Source of the DNA: JAUPVS01 sp037139495
Lineage (GTDB): Bacteria; Patescibacteriota; Saccharimonadia; Saccharimonadales; JAUPVS01
NCBI GenBank assembly: GCA_037139495.1
Contig: JBAXGG010000004.1
Span: forward strand, 1-45,192
DNA: 45,192 nt
Direction of reading: 5' to 3'
Numbering within the stretch: the stretch's first letter is position 1; every line of letters starts with the position of its first letter. Of the stretch, positions 24,436 to 33,180 are shown piece by piece. Below the pieces are notes generated by a model. That model searched no databases, was not told the DNA's origin, and saw nothing but the letters and a program-made list of their open reading frames with translations. Position numbers and translations under genes: made by a program.

Positions 24436-26169
24436 ATGGATGCTGTAGAGGAAATCAAACAAAGACTAAGTATCGAGGACGTCATTAGTCAATACGTTGA
24501 ACTTAAGCGCGCCGGCCGCAACTTTAAGGGTTTGAGCCCGTTCGGTAACGAAAAGACGGCTAGCTTTATGGTTAGTCCAGAAAAACAGATCTGGCATGAC
24601 TTCAGTAGCGGCAAAGGCGGTAATATGTTTAGCTTTGTCATGGAGATGGAAGGGGTCGATTTTAAGGGAGCCTTGGAAATATTGGCCCGTAAGGCGGGGG
24701 TAGAGCTCAGCCAATACCAAAGCCGACCCGGAGAGGGCAAGCTTAAAGAGCGCTTAATAGAGGTCAATCAACTGGCTGCTCGTTTTTACCAGGTTCACCT
24801 TAGTAAGAACCCCGATGCAATGGATTACGTTTTTAAAAAGCGACGAATCGACAAGGCTACGGCTCTAGCTTTTCAACTAGGTTATGCGCCTAACAATGGG
24901 GCGGCTTTAACCGATTTTGGAATTAAAAAGGGCTTCAAAGCCGACGAGCTGAAGCGTGCCGGCTTAAGTACTCAACGTGGCTCTAGGCCATCGGATATGT
25001 TCCGTAGCCGGATTATGATTCCACTGATGGATGCCCAAGGCCAGGTAATCGGATTTACTGGTCGGCTATTAGAAGATATCCCCAATGCGCCTAAGTACCT
25101 TAATACCCCACAAACACCTCTTTACGATAAGTCTCGGCACGTCTTTGGACTGCACCTGGCCAAAGAAGCGATTCGTAAAAGCAAGTACGCGGTAATCGTT
25201 GAAGGCAACATGGACGTTGTGGCTAGCCATCAAGTTGGCGTCACTAACGTGGTGGCAACGGCTGGAACAGCCATTACCGAGTATCACCTGAAGGCACTTG
25301 GTCGATTTGTCCAAGATATTCGTTTAGCTTTCGATCAGGATACGGCCGGGATTGCCGCTACCGAGCGAGCCATTCCTTTGGCCAGCAAGGTTGGTGTCAA
25401 TTTAAGTATTGTAACCGTCAAGGGGGCCAAAGACCCCGACGAGTTAATTCAGAATAATCCCAAAGCTTGGCAAGAGGTGATCGACCAGCCAGAGTATGCC
25501 CTTGACTGGTTGATGCGAGTCTATCAGGAGCGTCTGGATTTAACTAAAGCTCCAGAAAAACGATTATACAGCGACGTCATGTTGGCGGTTATTAAGGTAT
25601 TGCAAGACCCAGTTGAGCAGGAGCATTACTTGGAAAAACTGGGCCAAACGATTGGTGTAAGCAAAGATGCCCTATTGAGTAAATTACGTGATAAAAAAGA
25701 TCCGGTTCGATTGAAAGCTGGGGCTGCCGTAACTCGCGAGCCAGTCTTAGCTGCCGAAGTTATCAAGAGTCAAAACCACCTGTTAGCTTTGACTTTAACT
25801 GTTCCAAATTTGCGGAGTTTTCTGGAACCATTAAGTTCCGAAATGTTGCCAGAAAAACCAGCCCGTCTGCTTTTTGACTTCTTGCGAAATCACCCCAATT
25901 TTGATGGTACAAGCCAAGCTCCAACCGAATTGTCAGACCTGCAGGACTATGTTAAAATATTATCAGTAATATTTGAGGAACTCTATCAAAACCTCGAGAC
26001 TTTAGAGCTTCGCTACGAAGCCGCTCGGCTGCAGGTTCGCCTGATAGAAAACTATGTGAAAACTAAAAAACTTCCGCTTACAGCCGCGCTTGCTAATGCC
26101 AGTGAATCGCAAACTTCTGATCTATTGCAAAAAGTAAAAGAATTAGATGCCCTACTCAAACTAAATTAA
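24436..26169 (+). CDS. dnaG: DNA primase, zinc ligands lost
   Basis: DnaG makes RNA primers for replication. The 577-residue protein has the N-terminal CHC2-type domain, the TOPRIM core (VIVEGNMDVVASHQ, AFDQDTAG, KGAKDPDEL) and a C-terminal helicase-binding region. The CHC2 domain normally has CX2HX17CX2C; here those positions are Ser34, Gly37, Asp55 and Ser58 (GLSPFGNEKTAS and WHDFSSGKGG), so zinc binding is lost while the spacing is exact. The ATG at 24436 fits the family start (MDAVEEIKQRLSIEDVI); an ATG at 24415 adds 7 residues. TACAAT lies 9 nt upstream with no Shine-Dalgarno. rpoD follows 14 nt later, as in the classic macromolecular synthesis operon. Confidence 0.93.
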   Translation: MDAVEEIKQRLSIEDVISQYVELKRAGRNFKGLSPFGNEKTASFMVSPEKQIWHDFSSGKGGNMFSFVMEMEGVDFKGALEILARKAGVELSQYQSRPGEGKLKERLIEVNQLAARFYQVHLSKNPDAMDYVFKKRRIDKATALAFQLGYAPNNGAALTDFGIKKGFKADELKRAGLSTQRGSRPSDMFRSRIMIPLMDAQGQVIGFTGRLLEDIPNAPKYLNTPQTPLYDKSRHVFGLHLAKEAIRKSKYAVIVEGNMDVVASHQVGVTNVVATAGTAITEYHLKALGRFVQDIRLAFDQDTAGIAATERAIPLASKVGVNLSIVTVKGAKDPDELIQNNPKAWQEVIDQPEYALDWLMRVYQERLDLTKAPEKRLYSDVMLAVIKVLQDPVEQEHYLEKLGQTIGVSKDALLSKLRDKKDPVRLKAGAAVTREPVLAAEVIKSQNHLLALTLTVPNLRSFLEPLSSEMLPEKPARLLFDFLRNHPNFDGTSQAPTELSDLQDYVKILSVIFEELYQNLETLELRYEAARLQVRLIENYVKTKKLPLTAALANASESQTSDLLQKVKELDALLKLN

Positions 26170-26183
26170 AACGCAGGAGACCC

Positions 26184-27314
26184 ATGGTTAAGAAAGCTAA
26201 ATCAACCACTAAAGATAAAGCTGTGGACGTTAATTTTGCTGGTGTCACCAAGAAATTGCTTGCCAAGGCCAAAAAAGGCGGCAAGATAGACCAACGTGAT
26301 ATCTTCGCTTTAATTCCTGATTTGCCAGCCAATGTTGAGGCCTTGGACGCTCTATACAGCCAGCTTGCCGAGCAGAACTTGCAAATTGTCAGCGCAACTG
26401 AGCCTAATGCTGCCGAGTTTACTGCTGAGTGGGCCGAGGACGAAGAAGAAATTGTCCTAGATGATCAGACTTATCTAGATGACATCGCAGATGACTCGGT
26501 TCGTTTGTACCTCCGCGAGATTGGTAAAATCCCGCTGCTAAACTCCGAAGAAGAACTGAAGCTAGCTAACCAGGTGGTAGCTGGCGACGCCGGTGCGAAA
26601 GATAAGATGGCTGAAGCTAACATGCGTTTAGTCGTCTCAATTGCCAAAAGATATGTTGGGCGTGGACTGGACCTACTTGACCTAATTCAAGAGGGTAACA
26701 CTGGTCTATTGCGTGCTGTCGAAAAGTTTGATCCCGACAAGGGTTTTAAATTTAGTACTTACGCGACTTGGTGGATACGACAGGCCATAACCCGTGCCAT
26801 AGCAGATCAAGCCCGCACCATCCGTATCCCAGTTCACATGGTGGAAACCATTAACAAGCTACTACGTACGCAACGACGTTTGACACAAGAGTTAAACCGC
26901 GAGCCAACAAACGAAGAAATCGCCAAAGAAATGGAAATCGACGTTGATAAAGTTGAGCACATCATGAAGATTAAACAAGATATTTCTTCGCTTGACGCTT
27001 CCGTTCGTGATGATGAAGAGGATTCTGTATTAGGTGACTTTATTGAAGATGAAGACTCAGTTAGTCCAGAAGAAGCGGCTACCGGACAGTTGCTAAAAGA
27101 ACACGTTAAAGATATGCTTAGCGCTCTAACCGAACGTGAACAAAAGATCCTTAAATTACGTTTTGGTCTGGAAGATGGCAAAAGTCATACACTCGAAGAA
27201 GTCGGTCAAGAATTTAGTGTTACTCGCGAGCGGATTCGACAAATCGAAGCCAAAGCCTTAGCTAAACTTCGCAAGCACAAAGACGCTCGTAAGCTACACG
27301 ACTATATTAAGTAG
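26184..27314 (+). CDS. rpoD: Primary sigma factor RpoD
   Basis: This is the housekeeping sigma70 factor, 376 residues. Residues 1-85 form a region 1.1-like domain with an acidic end. Region 1.2 contains DSVRLYLREIGKIPLL. Region 2 contains EANMRLVVSIAKRYVGRGLDLLDLIQEGN and FSTYATWWIRQAI, the -10-recognition helix. Region 4 has TLEEVGQEFSVTRERIRQIEAKAL, the -35-binding helix-turn-helix. Both match the TTGACA/TATAAT promoters seen in this window. GCAGGAG precedes the ATG, so it uses a Shine-Dalgarno, unlike dnaG just upstream. Confidence 0.97.
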   Translation: MVKKAKSTTKDKAVDVNFAGVTKKLLAKAKKGGKIDQRDIFALIPDLPANVEALDALYSQLAEQNLQIVSATEPNAAEFTAEWAEDEEEIVLDDQTYLDDIADDSVRLYLREIGKIPLLNSEEELKLANQVVAGDAGAKDKMAEANMRLVVSIAKRYVGRGLDLLDLIQEGNTGLLRAVEKFDPDKGFKFSTYATWWIRQAITRAIADQARTIRIPVHMVETINKLLRTQRRLTQELNREPTNEEIAKEMEIDVDKVEHIMKIKQDISSLDASVRDDEEDSVLGDFIEDEDSVSPEEAATGQLLKEHVKDMLSALTEREQKILKLRFGLEDGKSHTLEEVGQEFSVTRERIRQIEAKALAKLRKHKDARKLHDYIK

Positions 27315-27320
27315 GTAATC

Positions 27321-27896
27321 ATGAAGATTTACGGTGTCTCCGGGACTAATGGTGCAGGTAAAGACTCGATAGCCGAGATGTTGGCCGAACGGCACGGTTT
27401 TTTTGTGGCTTCTGCGACCGATCTATTGGCAGCTGGCCTTCGTGAAAAAGGCTGGCCAATCGATCGAGAGCACAAGTCTAAACTAAGCGCCGAATGGCGT
27501 CGCCAGTACGGTATGTCGGCAGTCGTCGACCGAGCCTGGGAGCAATACCAAAAAGTCAAAGATCAGTATCAAGGCTTTGTGGTTGGTAGTTTGAGGCATC
27601 CAGGCGAAGGCTACAGAATTCATGAACTAGGTGGCCAGGTAATCTGGGTCGACGCTGAACCACGCACACGCTATGATCGGATTAGCGCCGCCAATCGTGG
27701 TGTCGATAAAGCATCCGAGGACAGCAAGACTTTCGAAGAATTTATGGCCGATCAGGAACGGGAAATGCACCATTCTGGCGATGCGGCTACTCTAAACATT
27801 AGTGACGTTAAGGCTCAGGCTGATATTTTGCTGGGAAATAGTAGCAACAGTGTCGAAACCTTTAAAGACGATGCCGAAAAAGCCCTCGGGTTTTAA
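27321..27896 (+). CDS. P-loop nucleotide/CoA kinase-like protein
   Basis: This 191-residue protein has the P-loop GTNGAGKD at residues 8-15 and a SLRHPGEGYRIHELGGQVIWVDA region resembling dephospho-CoA kinase and deoxynucleoside monophosphate kinase families. The RYDRISAANRG segment may be the lid. The substrate is uncertain. It starts 6 nt after rpoD, and its stop is 3 nt before the polyprenyl synthase ATG, so it looks cotranscribed with dnaG-rpoD. It is distinct from the other P-loop protein at 106-633. Confidence 0.85.
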   Translation: MKIYGVSGTNGAGKDSIAEMLAERHGFFVASATDLLAAGLREKGWPIDREHKSKLSAEWRRQYGMSAVVDRAWEQYQKVKDQYQGFVVGSLRHPGEGYRIHELGGQVIWVDAEPRTRYDRISAANRGVDKASEDSKTFEEFMADQEREMHHSGDAATLNISDVKAQADILLGNSSNSVETFKDDAEKALGF

Positions 27897-27899
27897 ACT

Positions 27900-28958
27900 A
27901 TGGCTAGCTTTGAGCAGACTCTTAAGACTGATAGACAAGCTATCAATGATGACATTGCCCAATACGTTAACCATTTAAAAACAACTACCAATAAAAAATA
28001 TGGTTCGGGTTCAGAATTAGCCCTTGAAGCTTATTGCGATGTACTCGGACGGGGCGGGAAGCGCCTGAGGGGGTCTCTGGTAATTGAAGCTTATAAGATG
28101 TGCGGCGGCACCAACCAGGCGATGATTTTGCAGGCTGCTCGAGCCATAGAGATGGTCCATGCCTATCTGTTAGTAATTGACGATATTCAAGATCGATCAG
28201 TTTTACGGCGGGGTGGGCCAGCGGCTCATACTAAGCTTGCCAAGACCACAAAAAACGAACATCTTGGTGAAACTCTAGCTACTAATGGTGCACTTTTGGG
28301 CAATCATGCAGCCATGATGATTTTAGCTAACTTGGAAGTGTCACCCGAGCTACGTAGCAATGTTCTGAGCATCTTGAATCGGACATTAGTAGTAACTGCT
28401 CACGGCCAAATTGCTGACGCTATTAATCAAACCTCTAAAAATGTTACTGAGGCTGACGTTCGACTTGTCCAAGAATGGAAAACAGCTGCATACAGTATTT
28501 TGAACCCTTTGCATGTCGGCATGGTACTAGCCGGAGCTGACTGTCATGCCACCGATGACATTACGCCCTACGCCATGGCATTAGGGCAGGCTTTCCAGAT
28601 TACCGACGATATTATTGGTACTTTTGGTAGTGTTACCGAAACAGGCAAAGAGCCAATGGATGATATACGCGAAGGCAAACGCACCCTGCTAATAGTTTAT
28701 GCACTTAAGCACGCCAGCAGCGCCGAAAAACAATTCTTGTTGAAGTGTCTAGGCAATAATCAACTGACCAATAAAGACTTTGAGCGCTGCCAAGAAATTA
28801 TTAAAAACACCGGTGCCTTAGAATACGCTCGCCGGCAAGCTAAGAAATATGTCGATCAGGCCAAAGAATCATTAAATAGCAGTCAAAAACATTGGTCTAA
28901 TGCGGGCCACGAATTTTTAGACGGTCTAGCCAGCTATCTAATAATTCGTGTTAACTAG
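27900..28958 (+). CDS. Polyprenyl diphosphate synthase
   Basis: This trans-prenyltransferase of 352 residues condenses isopentenyl diphosphate with an allylic diphosphate. The first Asp-rich motif is DDIQD (94-98), followed by RSVLRRGGPAAH. The second is QITDDIIG (D236, D237), in the form whose third Asp is replaced by Gly, common in this family. GGKRLRGSLV near residue 52 is the pyrophosphate-binding start. Chain length is not obvious, though an undecaprenyl-type carrier for cell wall is plausible. No other isoprenoid gene is nearby. It starts 3 nt after the preceding stop. Confidence 0.9.
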   Translation: MASFEQTLKTDRQAINDDIAQYVNHLKTTTNKKYGSGSELALEAYCDVLGRGGKRLRGSLVIEAYKMCGGTNQAMILQAARAIEMVHAYLLVIDDIQDRSVLRRGGPAAHTKLAKTTKNEHLGETLATNGALLGNHAAMMILANLEVSPELRSNVLSILNRTLVVTAHGQIADAINQTSKNVTEADVRLVQEWKTAAYSILNPLHVGMVLAGADCHATDDITPYAMALGQAFQITDDIIGTFGSVTETGKEPMDDIREGKRTLLIVYALKHASSAEKQFLLKCLGNNQLTNKDFERCQEIIKNTGALEYARRQAKKYVDQAKESLNSSQKHWSNAGHEFLDGLASYLIIRVN

Positions 28959-29060
28959 AATGTTCATGATTGTGTTAATTGCTAGCGAGTTAACAATTCT
29001 ATGTAACAACAAAGGGGAAGTATAGAAGCTAATCAAGATCCTGGCGTTAAATCAACTTTC
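28959..29060. other. Gap upstream of a doubtful small frame
   Basis: This is the first part of a 296-bp gap between the polyprenyl synthase and polA. It contains no hairpin-plus-T-run. An AAAGGGG Shine-Dalgarno-like run lies at 29011-29017, just upstream of an ATA that is in frame with the ATG at 29061. Confidence 0.3.
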
Positions 29061-29207
29061 ATGCCTCGTGTTCAAGAACTAACGCCTAATAATAGTTATC
29101 TAGAAGTTGAGAAAAAGAATGATTTGCTTGACGGTATAGAGGCATTACCATTCAGATTAAGGATGGAGCTAAATCTAAATCGCGTCACTCATAACTGTAT
29201 TTTCTAA
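29061..29207 (+). CDS. Possible small protein, 48 residues
   Basis: An open frame from ATG 29061 to TAA 29207 encodes a plausible soluble sequence (starts MPRVQELTPNN, ends RVTHNCIF). The same frame is open 13 codons further upstream to an ATA at 29022, preceded by a strong Shine-Dalgarno-like AAAGGGG. This may mean an ATG-to-ATA start mutation or a rare start. No family is recognised. The first possibility is a real small gene; the second is a decayed one or chance. Confidence 0.35.
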   Translation: MPRVQELTPNNSYLEVEKKNDLLDGIEALPFRLRMELNLNRVTHNCIF

Positions 29208-29241
29208 TTGGAGCATTAGTTCCGTAACTGAGTGACTAAGG

Positions 29242-29247
29242 TATACT
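29242..29247 (+). promoter_or_regulatory. polA -10, leaderless type
   Basis: TATACT lies 7 nt before the polA ATG at 29255, without a Shine-Dalgarno. The -35 region is not recognisable. Confidence 0.55.
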
Positions 29248-29254
29248 TATAGGT

Positions 29255-31927
29255 ATGACAGAGGCAGAGGAACAGGCGATTGCTGGCAGCAAACGTAAAA
29301 AACTGGCTATTATTGACGGTAAATCGGTTTTTTATAGGGGCTACTATGCCATGCCTAATCTATCGACTAAGGATGGTACACCGACCGGCGGAGTATTTGG
29401 CTTCGCAAGCATGGCTTTGGAGGTACTGAGACGTCTTAAGCCTGATTATGTCTGCGTGGCCTGGGATAAGCCCAAAACCAACATTCGCAAGCGTCTGGAA
29501 CTGTACCCGCAGTACAAAGCCAATCGTAAACCACCGCCACCGGACTTTTATGAGCAAATACCAATTCTGCATGACCTGCTGGATGCTTTCGGCTGGCCAC
29601 TGTATGAGCTGGATGATTATGAGGCCGACGACATTATGGGCACCCTAGCCGTGCAGGCGACAGCCAAAGATATTGAAACTATGTTAATAACTTCAGATTT
29701 AGATATGCTCCAGCTAGTTAACCCGCATGTACACGTTTTTGCACTCAAGAAAGGCTTGAGTAACATAGAATTGTATTCACCGTCTAGCTTTGAAGCTAAG
29801 TACAGCATTGAAGTGGAACAATTCTTGGATCTTAAGGCTCTAAAAGGCGATTCTTCGGACAATATTCCAGGGGTTCCGGGCATTGGCGAAAAAGGTGCTA
29901 TTGATTTACTCAAGGAATATAAAACACTTGATGGTATCTATGATAATCTTGATTTAATTCGCGAAACAACACGCAAAAAACTGGTATCTGGAAAAGATTT
30001 GGCCTATTTGAGCAAGCAATTAGCTGCAATTTGGTTAGATGCTCCTATAACATTGGATACTCAAGCTGTTGACGGTAGTAAAGTTAATATAACCAAGGTG
30101 CACGACCTGTTAGAGAAGCTAGAATTCCGTAGCCTAGTAAGGCAACTACCGCAGATTATGCAACTACCGGTCGAAGCTCAGGCGCCAGCGCACCTCCCAA
30201 GTAAACTGCAGGTCGGCAAAGCAATAATTATAGATTCCAGAGTTGAGCTCAATAAACTTGACCTCGGTAAAACGGGGAAGCTTTTTATTCATAGCCGAGC
30301 AGCTGGCAAGCATGGTCGTGACCCCCGGTATATAGCTTTGAGCAATGAGAATAAAACAGTTTACTTACTCGAAATTAATAAACTTGACGGTGCAGATATT
30401 AAGCGAGTACTAAACGTACTGCAAGACAGCGAATTAGTTGGCTACGATATTAAATCTACTCTCAAAGTGTTACTGAACCTTAAGATTGAACTACCGCCAG
30501 TAGGGCATGATGTATTAGTTGGAGCCTTCTTGTTGGATAGCCTAAGAAGGGTCCAATCGCTTGATGAACTGGCAAAATCCGACTTAGGCTACGAAGGCCC
30601 TGGCTTCGATAATTTATCGGATGAAGAGTTTGTCACCCGGGTACCAGAAATCATGGCCATTATCGACGGTTTGTACAAAAAACAGACCGAAGATCTAAGG
30701 CAGTTCCCAAAACTTTTAACTTTAGCTAAGGAAGTAGACTGGCCAGTTATACCGGTACTGGCTGGTATGGAATACCAGGGGATTGAGCTAAATTGTGACT
30801 ACCTCAAAAAGTTTTCGGTTGAGATTGATGATAGTGTCAGCGACCTTGAGCAACAAATTTACGGTTATGCCGACAAAGATTTTAACATTAGTTCACCTAG
30901 TCAATTAGCTGAGGTGTTATTTAACGACTTAGCATTACCAACAAAGGGAATCAAGAAAGGAAAAACTGGCTATTCTACAGCCGCTAGTGAACTTGATAAG
31001 TTGAGAGGGCAACATCCAGTTATAGATTTGGTTAGCCAATATAGGGAAGTTAGTAAGCTGAAGAGTACCTACGTTGACGCGCTACCAAGACAGGTTGATG
31101 AAAACTCTCGTTTGCACACAACTTTTAACCTGACAATAGCCCAAACCGGTCGGCTATCAAGTACCGATCCAAACCTACAAAATATCCCAATTCGAACTGA
31201 ACTTGGCAAGCGCATTCGGACGGCTTTTGTGGCTGGACCGGGTAACGTGTTTGTTAGTGCGGACTACTCTCAGTTCGAGTTAAGAATCGCCGCTGCTTTG
31301 AGTGGCGACGAAGGTATGACCAAGGCTTTTAACAGTGACTCTGACATCCATATTGAGACTGCTGCGGCGGTTTACGGCATACCATCCGATCAGGTCACAA
31401 AAACCCAACGGTATGCCGCTAAGGCAGTTAACTTCGGGATTATGTATGGCCAGGGTCCTCATGGCTTAAGCCAGGGTGCTGGTATGCCATTTGGTGAAGC
31501 TCGTGATTTTATCGCCAGGTATTTTGAAATTCGTCCGCAACTCAAGAAATATATCGAAAGTTTACGTGATAAAGCCAAAGATGACGGCTACGTCGAAACT
31601 TTATTAGGGCGACGTCGTCCTACGCCTGACGCCCATTCGTCCAACTTTGCTGTTCGTGAAGCCGCTTATAGGGCCGCTGTTAATATGCCGGTGCAGGGAA
31701 CAGCTGCTGACTTGATGAAATTAGCGATGGTAGCAGTCGACAAACAGCTTGAGCCACTTGGAGCTAAACAGCTACTGCAAATACATGACTCAATCTTAGT
31801 TGAATGCCCGGAGGCTGAAGCCGAGCGAGTAGCCGAAGTACTCAAGCAGACGATGGAGTCTATCTATGAACTTCCGGTAATCCTGAAAGTTGATGTAACA
31901 ACCGGCAAAAACTGGGGTGAGCTGTAA
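29255..31927 (+). CDS. polA: DNA polymerase I
   Basis: This 890-residue family A polymerase handles Okazaki fragment processing and repair. Residues ~15-300 are the 5'-3' exonuclease (YEADDIMGTLA, LKGDSSDNIPGVPGIGEKGA). Residues ~320-500 occupy the 3'-5' exonuclease position. Its DEDD residues are not evident: the first motif reads LFIHSR instead of D-x-E, and the second reads GYDIKSTLK. Proofreading therefore looks lost. The polymerase domain has motif A DYSQFELRI (D670), motif B RYAAKAVNFGIMYG, and motif C IHDSILVE (H844, D845), where the usual Glu after HD is Ser846. It has a -10 7 nt before the ATG. Confidence 0.95.
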   Translation: MTEAEEQAIAGSKRKKLAIIDGKSVFYRGYYAMPNLSTKDGTPTGGVFGFASMALEVLRRLKPDYVCVAWDKPKTNIRKRLELYPQYKANRKPPPPDFYEQIPILHDLLDAFGWPLYELDDYEADDIMGTLAVQATAKDIETMLITSDLDMLQLVNPHVHVFALKKGLSNIELYSPSSFEAKYSIEVEQFLDLKALKGDSSDNIPGVPGIGEKGAIDLLKEYKTLDGIYDNLDLIRETTRKKLVSGKDLAYLSKQLAAIWLDAPITLDTQAVDGSKVNITKVHDLLEKLEFRSLVRQLPQIMQLPVEAQAPAHLPSKLQVGKAIIIDSRVELNKLDLGKTGKLFIHSRAAGKHGRDPRYIALSNENKTVYLLEINKLDGADIKRVLNVLQDSELVGYDIKSTLKVLLNLKIELPPVGHDVLVGAFLLDSLRRVQSLDELAKSDLGYEGPGFDNLSDEEFVTRVPEIMAIIDGLYKKQTEDLRQFPKLLTLAKEVDWPVIPVLAGMEYQGIELNCDYLKKFSVEIDDSVSDLEQQIYGYADKDFNISSPSQLAEVLFNDLALPTKGIKKGKTGYSTAASELDKLRGQHPVIDLVSQYREVSKLKSTYVDALPRQVDENSRLHTTFNLTIAQTGRLSSTDPNLQNIPIRTELGKRIRTAFVAGPGNVFVSADYSQFELRIAAALSGDEGMTKAFNSDSDIHIETAAAVYGIPSDQVTKTQRYAAKAVNFGIMYGQGPHGLSQGAGMPFGEARDFIARYFEIRPQLKKYIESLRDKAKDDGYVETLLGRRRPTPDAHSSNFAVREAAYRAAVNMPVQGTAADLMKLAMVAVDKQLEPLGAKQLLQIHDSILVECPEAEAERVAEVLKQTMESIYELPVILKVDVTTGKNWGEL

Positions 31928-31936
31928 GGTTAACCA

Positions 31937-31965
31937 TTGCTAATAAAATCTAAATGTGGTATTAT
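31937..31965 (+). promoter_or_regulatory. Promoter of the gene at 31977
   Basis: TTGCTA (31937-31942), a 17-nt spacer and TATTAT (31960-31965), with 11 nt to the ATG. This gives a leader of only a few nucleotides. Confidence 0.6.
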
Positions 31966-31976
31966 AACTCCACTTT

Positions 31977-32561
31977 ATGAGATACATTATGATTACACTA
32001 GGAGTGGTGTTACTGATCATCTTTGGCGTGGTTATTATTAACCGTGGCGGTAGCAAAAATGTTGTTATCCCTGATCATAAATCAGTCAAACTGACTGATT
32101 ACTCAACTAACAACAATGCCTCAGTCCAATATTATATTGAGGGTCCAATCAATGCTATCGAGAATCATCGTAGTATGAAAATCACCGTTAGCCCTAATTC
32201 TCGCAATATTTCTATTTTTACTGGTTACCAGGGCCAGGCTATTTCTAGCCATTCCTACACTAATGACAACACTTCTTACAGCGCTTTTTTGGCTGCTCTT
32301 AACAGGGCGGCGTTTACCAACGAACGGCGTTTGGGTAAGTCAGTAAACTCTGACTCGATCTGCCCAACCCAAAATAGAACTCACTATCTGATCATCGATA
32401 ATAACAAGGATGTTATGAACACGTGGTCGGCGCCCTGTACCAAGGGTCCATTTAGTGGCAATATTGCATTAACCAAGACCTTGTTCGAAACTCAGATTCC
32501 GAATTATAGCGCTGTTGTAAATAGTGTTAACAACGGTACGGCCAGCGCCAATATTTACTAG
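31977..32561 (+). CDS. Secreted or membrane-anchored protein of unknown function
   Basis: This 194-residue protein starts with a strong hydrophobic helix (MITLGVVLLIIFGVVIINRG) that acts as a signal anchor or signal peptide. The exported part is rich in Asn, Ser and Thr with a strand-like pattern. It contains two cysteines, in SICPT and SAPCTK, about 25 residues apart, that could form a disulfide outside the cell. There is no lipobox and no recognisable family. It has a TTGCTA/TATTAT promoter right after polA. The role is unknown; a surface or envelope function is inferred from the leader. Confidence 0.75.
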   Translation: MRYIMITLGVVLLIIFGVVIINRGGSKNVVIPDHKSVKLTDYSTNNNASVQYYIEGPINAIENHRSMKITVSPNSRNISIFTGYQGQAISSHSYTNDNTSYSAFLAALNRAAFTNERRLGKSVNSDSICPTQNRTHYLIIDNNKDVMNTWSAPCTKGPFSGNIALTKTLFETQIPNYSAVVNSVNNGTASANIY

Positions 32562-32628
32562 CCCTTGATTCTCTAAGTTAGTGGTTGTATAAAGAGAGTA
32601 TAGAAGAAAAATAAACAGGAAAAATATC

Positions 32629-32883
32629 ATGTCGATGTTTCTAGAAGAACAAGGTAGAGCTGATTTTCAATCAGACTTTGGAGCCGTTACCGGTAAAGAT
32701 TCGACTGAATGTGTAGAAGTATTTGACGACTGGGCTGGTTTAGCTGTTGACCCTACTAGCCACCAGTTCGTGGAGCAACACCTAACACTTGCCGCCTTAA
32801 TGGACGTTGATCGGATGGGACCGACCATTGACGTTCGAGTGGGTGATATTGCTTGTCGTGTTCTTGTCGCAAGTGCTGCCTAG
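32629..32883 (+). CDS. Small soluble protein, unknown
   Basis: This 84-residue acidic protein has no membrane segment. AGGAAA lies 9 nt before the ATG. It reads as a short alpha/beta unit: residues ~15-45 acidic and helical (VEVFDDWAGLAVD), then LTLAALMDV and a C-terminal strand pair (PTIDVRVGDIACRVLVAS). No family is recognised. It converges on the DciA-like gene with a 4-nt overlap. Confidence 0.6.
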   Translation: MSMFLEEQGRADFQSDFGAVTGKDSTECVEVFDDWAGLAVDPTSHQFVEQHLTLAALMDVDRMGPTIDVRVGDIACRVLVASAA

Positions 32884-33122
32884 TGCCCGATTCTAATCGT
32901 TAAACGCATGTCATCACCACTGAGTTTTTGCAGTTTGTATAAGTGTGGTCGCAGGGCTCCGGCCAGAGCAGCCGACTGGGTAGTTATTATCAGTTGCTTG
33001 TCGCGTACGGCTATAGCTATGTTCTCGCCAAAATTATCTCGGACGTAAGTTTTGATGGCTTTGATTTCGCCCGGTTCTTCCTCGAAGCGGTCGGCCAGAA
33101 TGTCAGATAGGGCATGAGTCAT
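32880..33122 (-). CDS. Short DciA/DUF721-like protein
   Basis: This 80-residue protein resembles the DUF721/DciA core. A helix (KAIKTYVRDNFGENIAIAVR) is followed by strand-helix-strand: KQLIITTQSAALAGALRPHLYKLQKL, then DDMRLTIRIG. DciA loads the replicative helicase in bacteria without DnaC. This protein is about half the usual length and lacks the extra C-terminal part. TATACT lies 6 nt before the ATG at 33122 on the minus strand, with no Shine-Dalgarno, so it looks leaderless. It is divergent from mutM. Confidence 0.55.
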   Translation of the reverse strand: MTHALSDILADRFEEEPGEIKAIKTYVRDNFGENIAIAVRDKQLIITTQSAALAGALRPHLYKLQKLSGDDMRLTIRIGH

Positions 33123-33180
33123 GTCTATAGTATACGGAAAAGCTTCTGGTTGCCCACCGCCAATGCATTACAATATAGGT

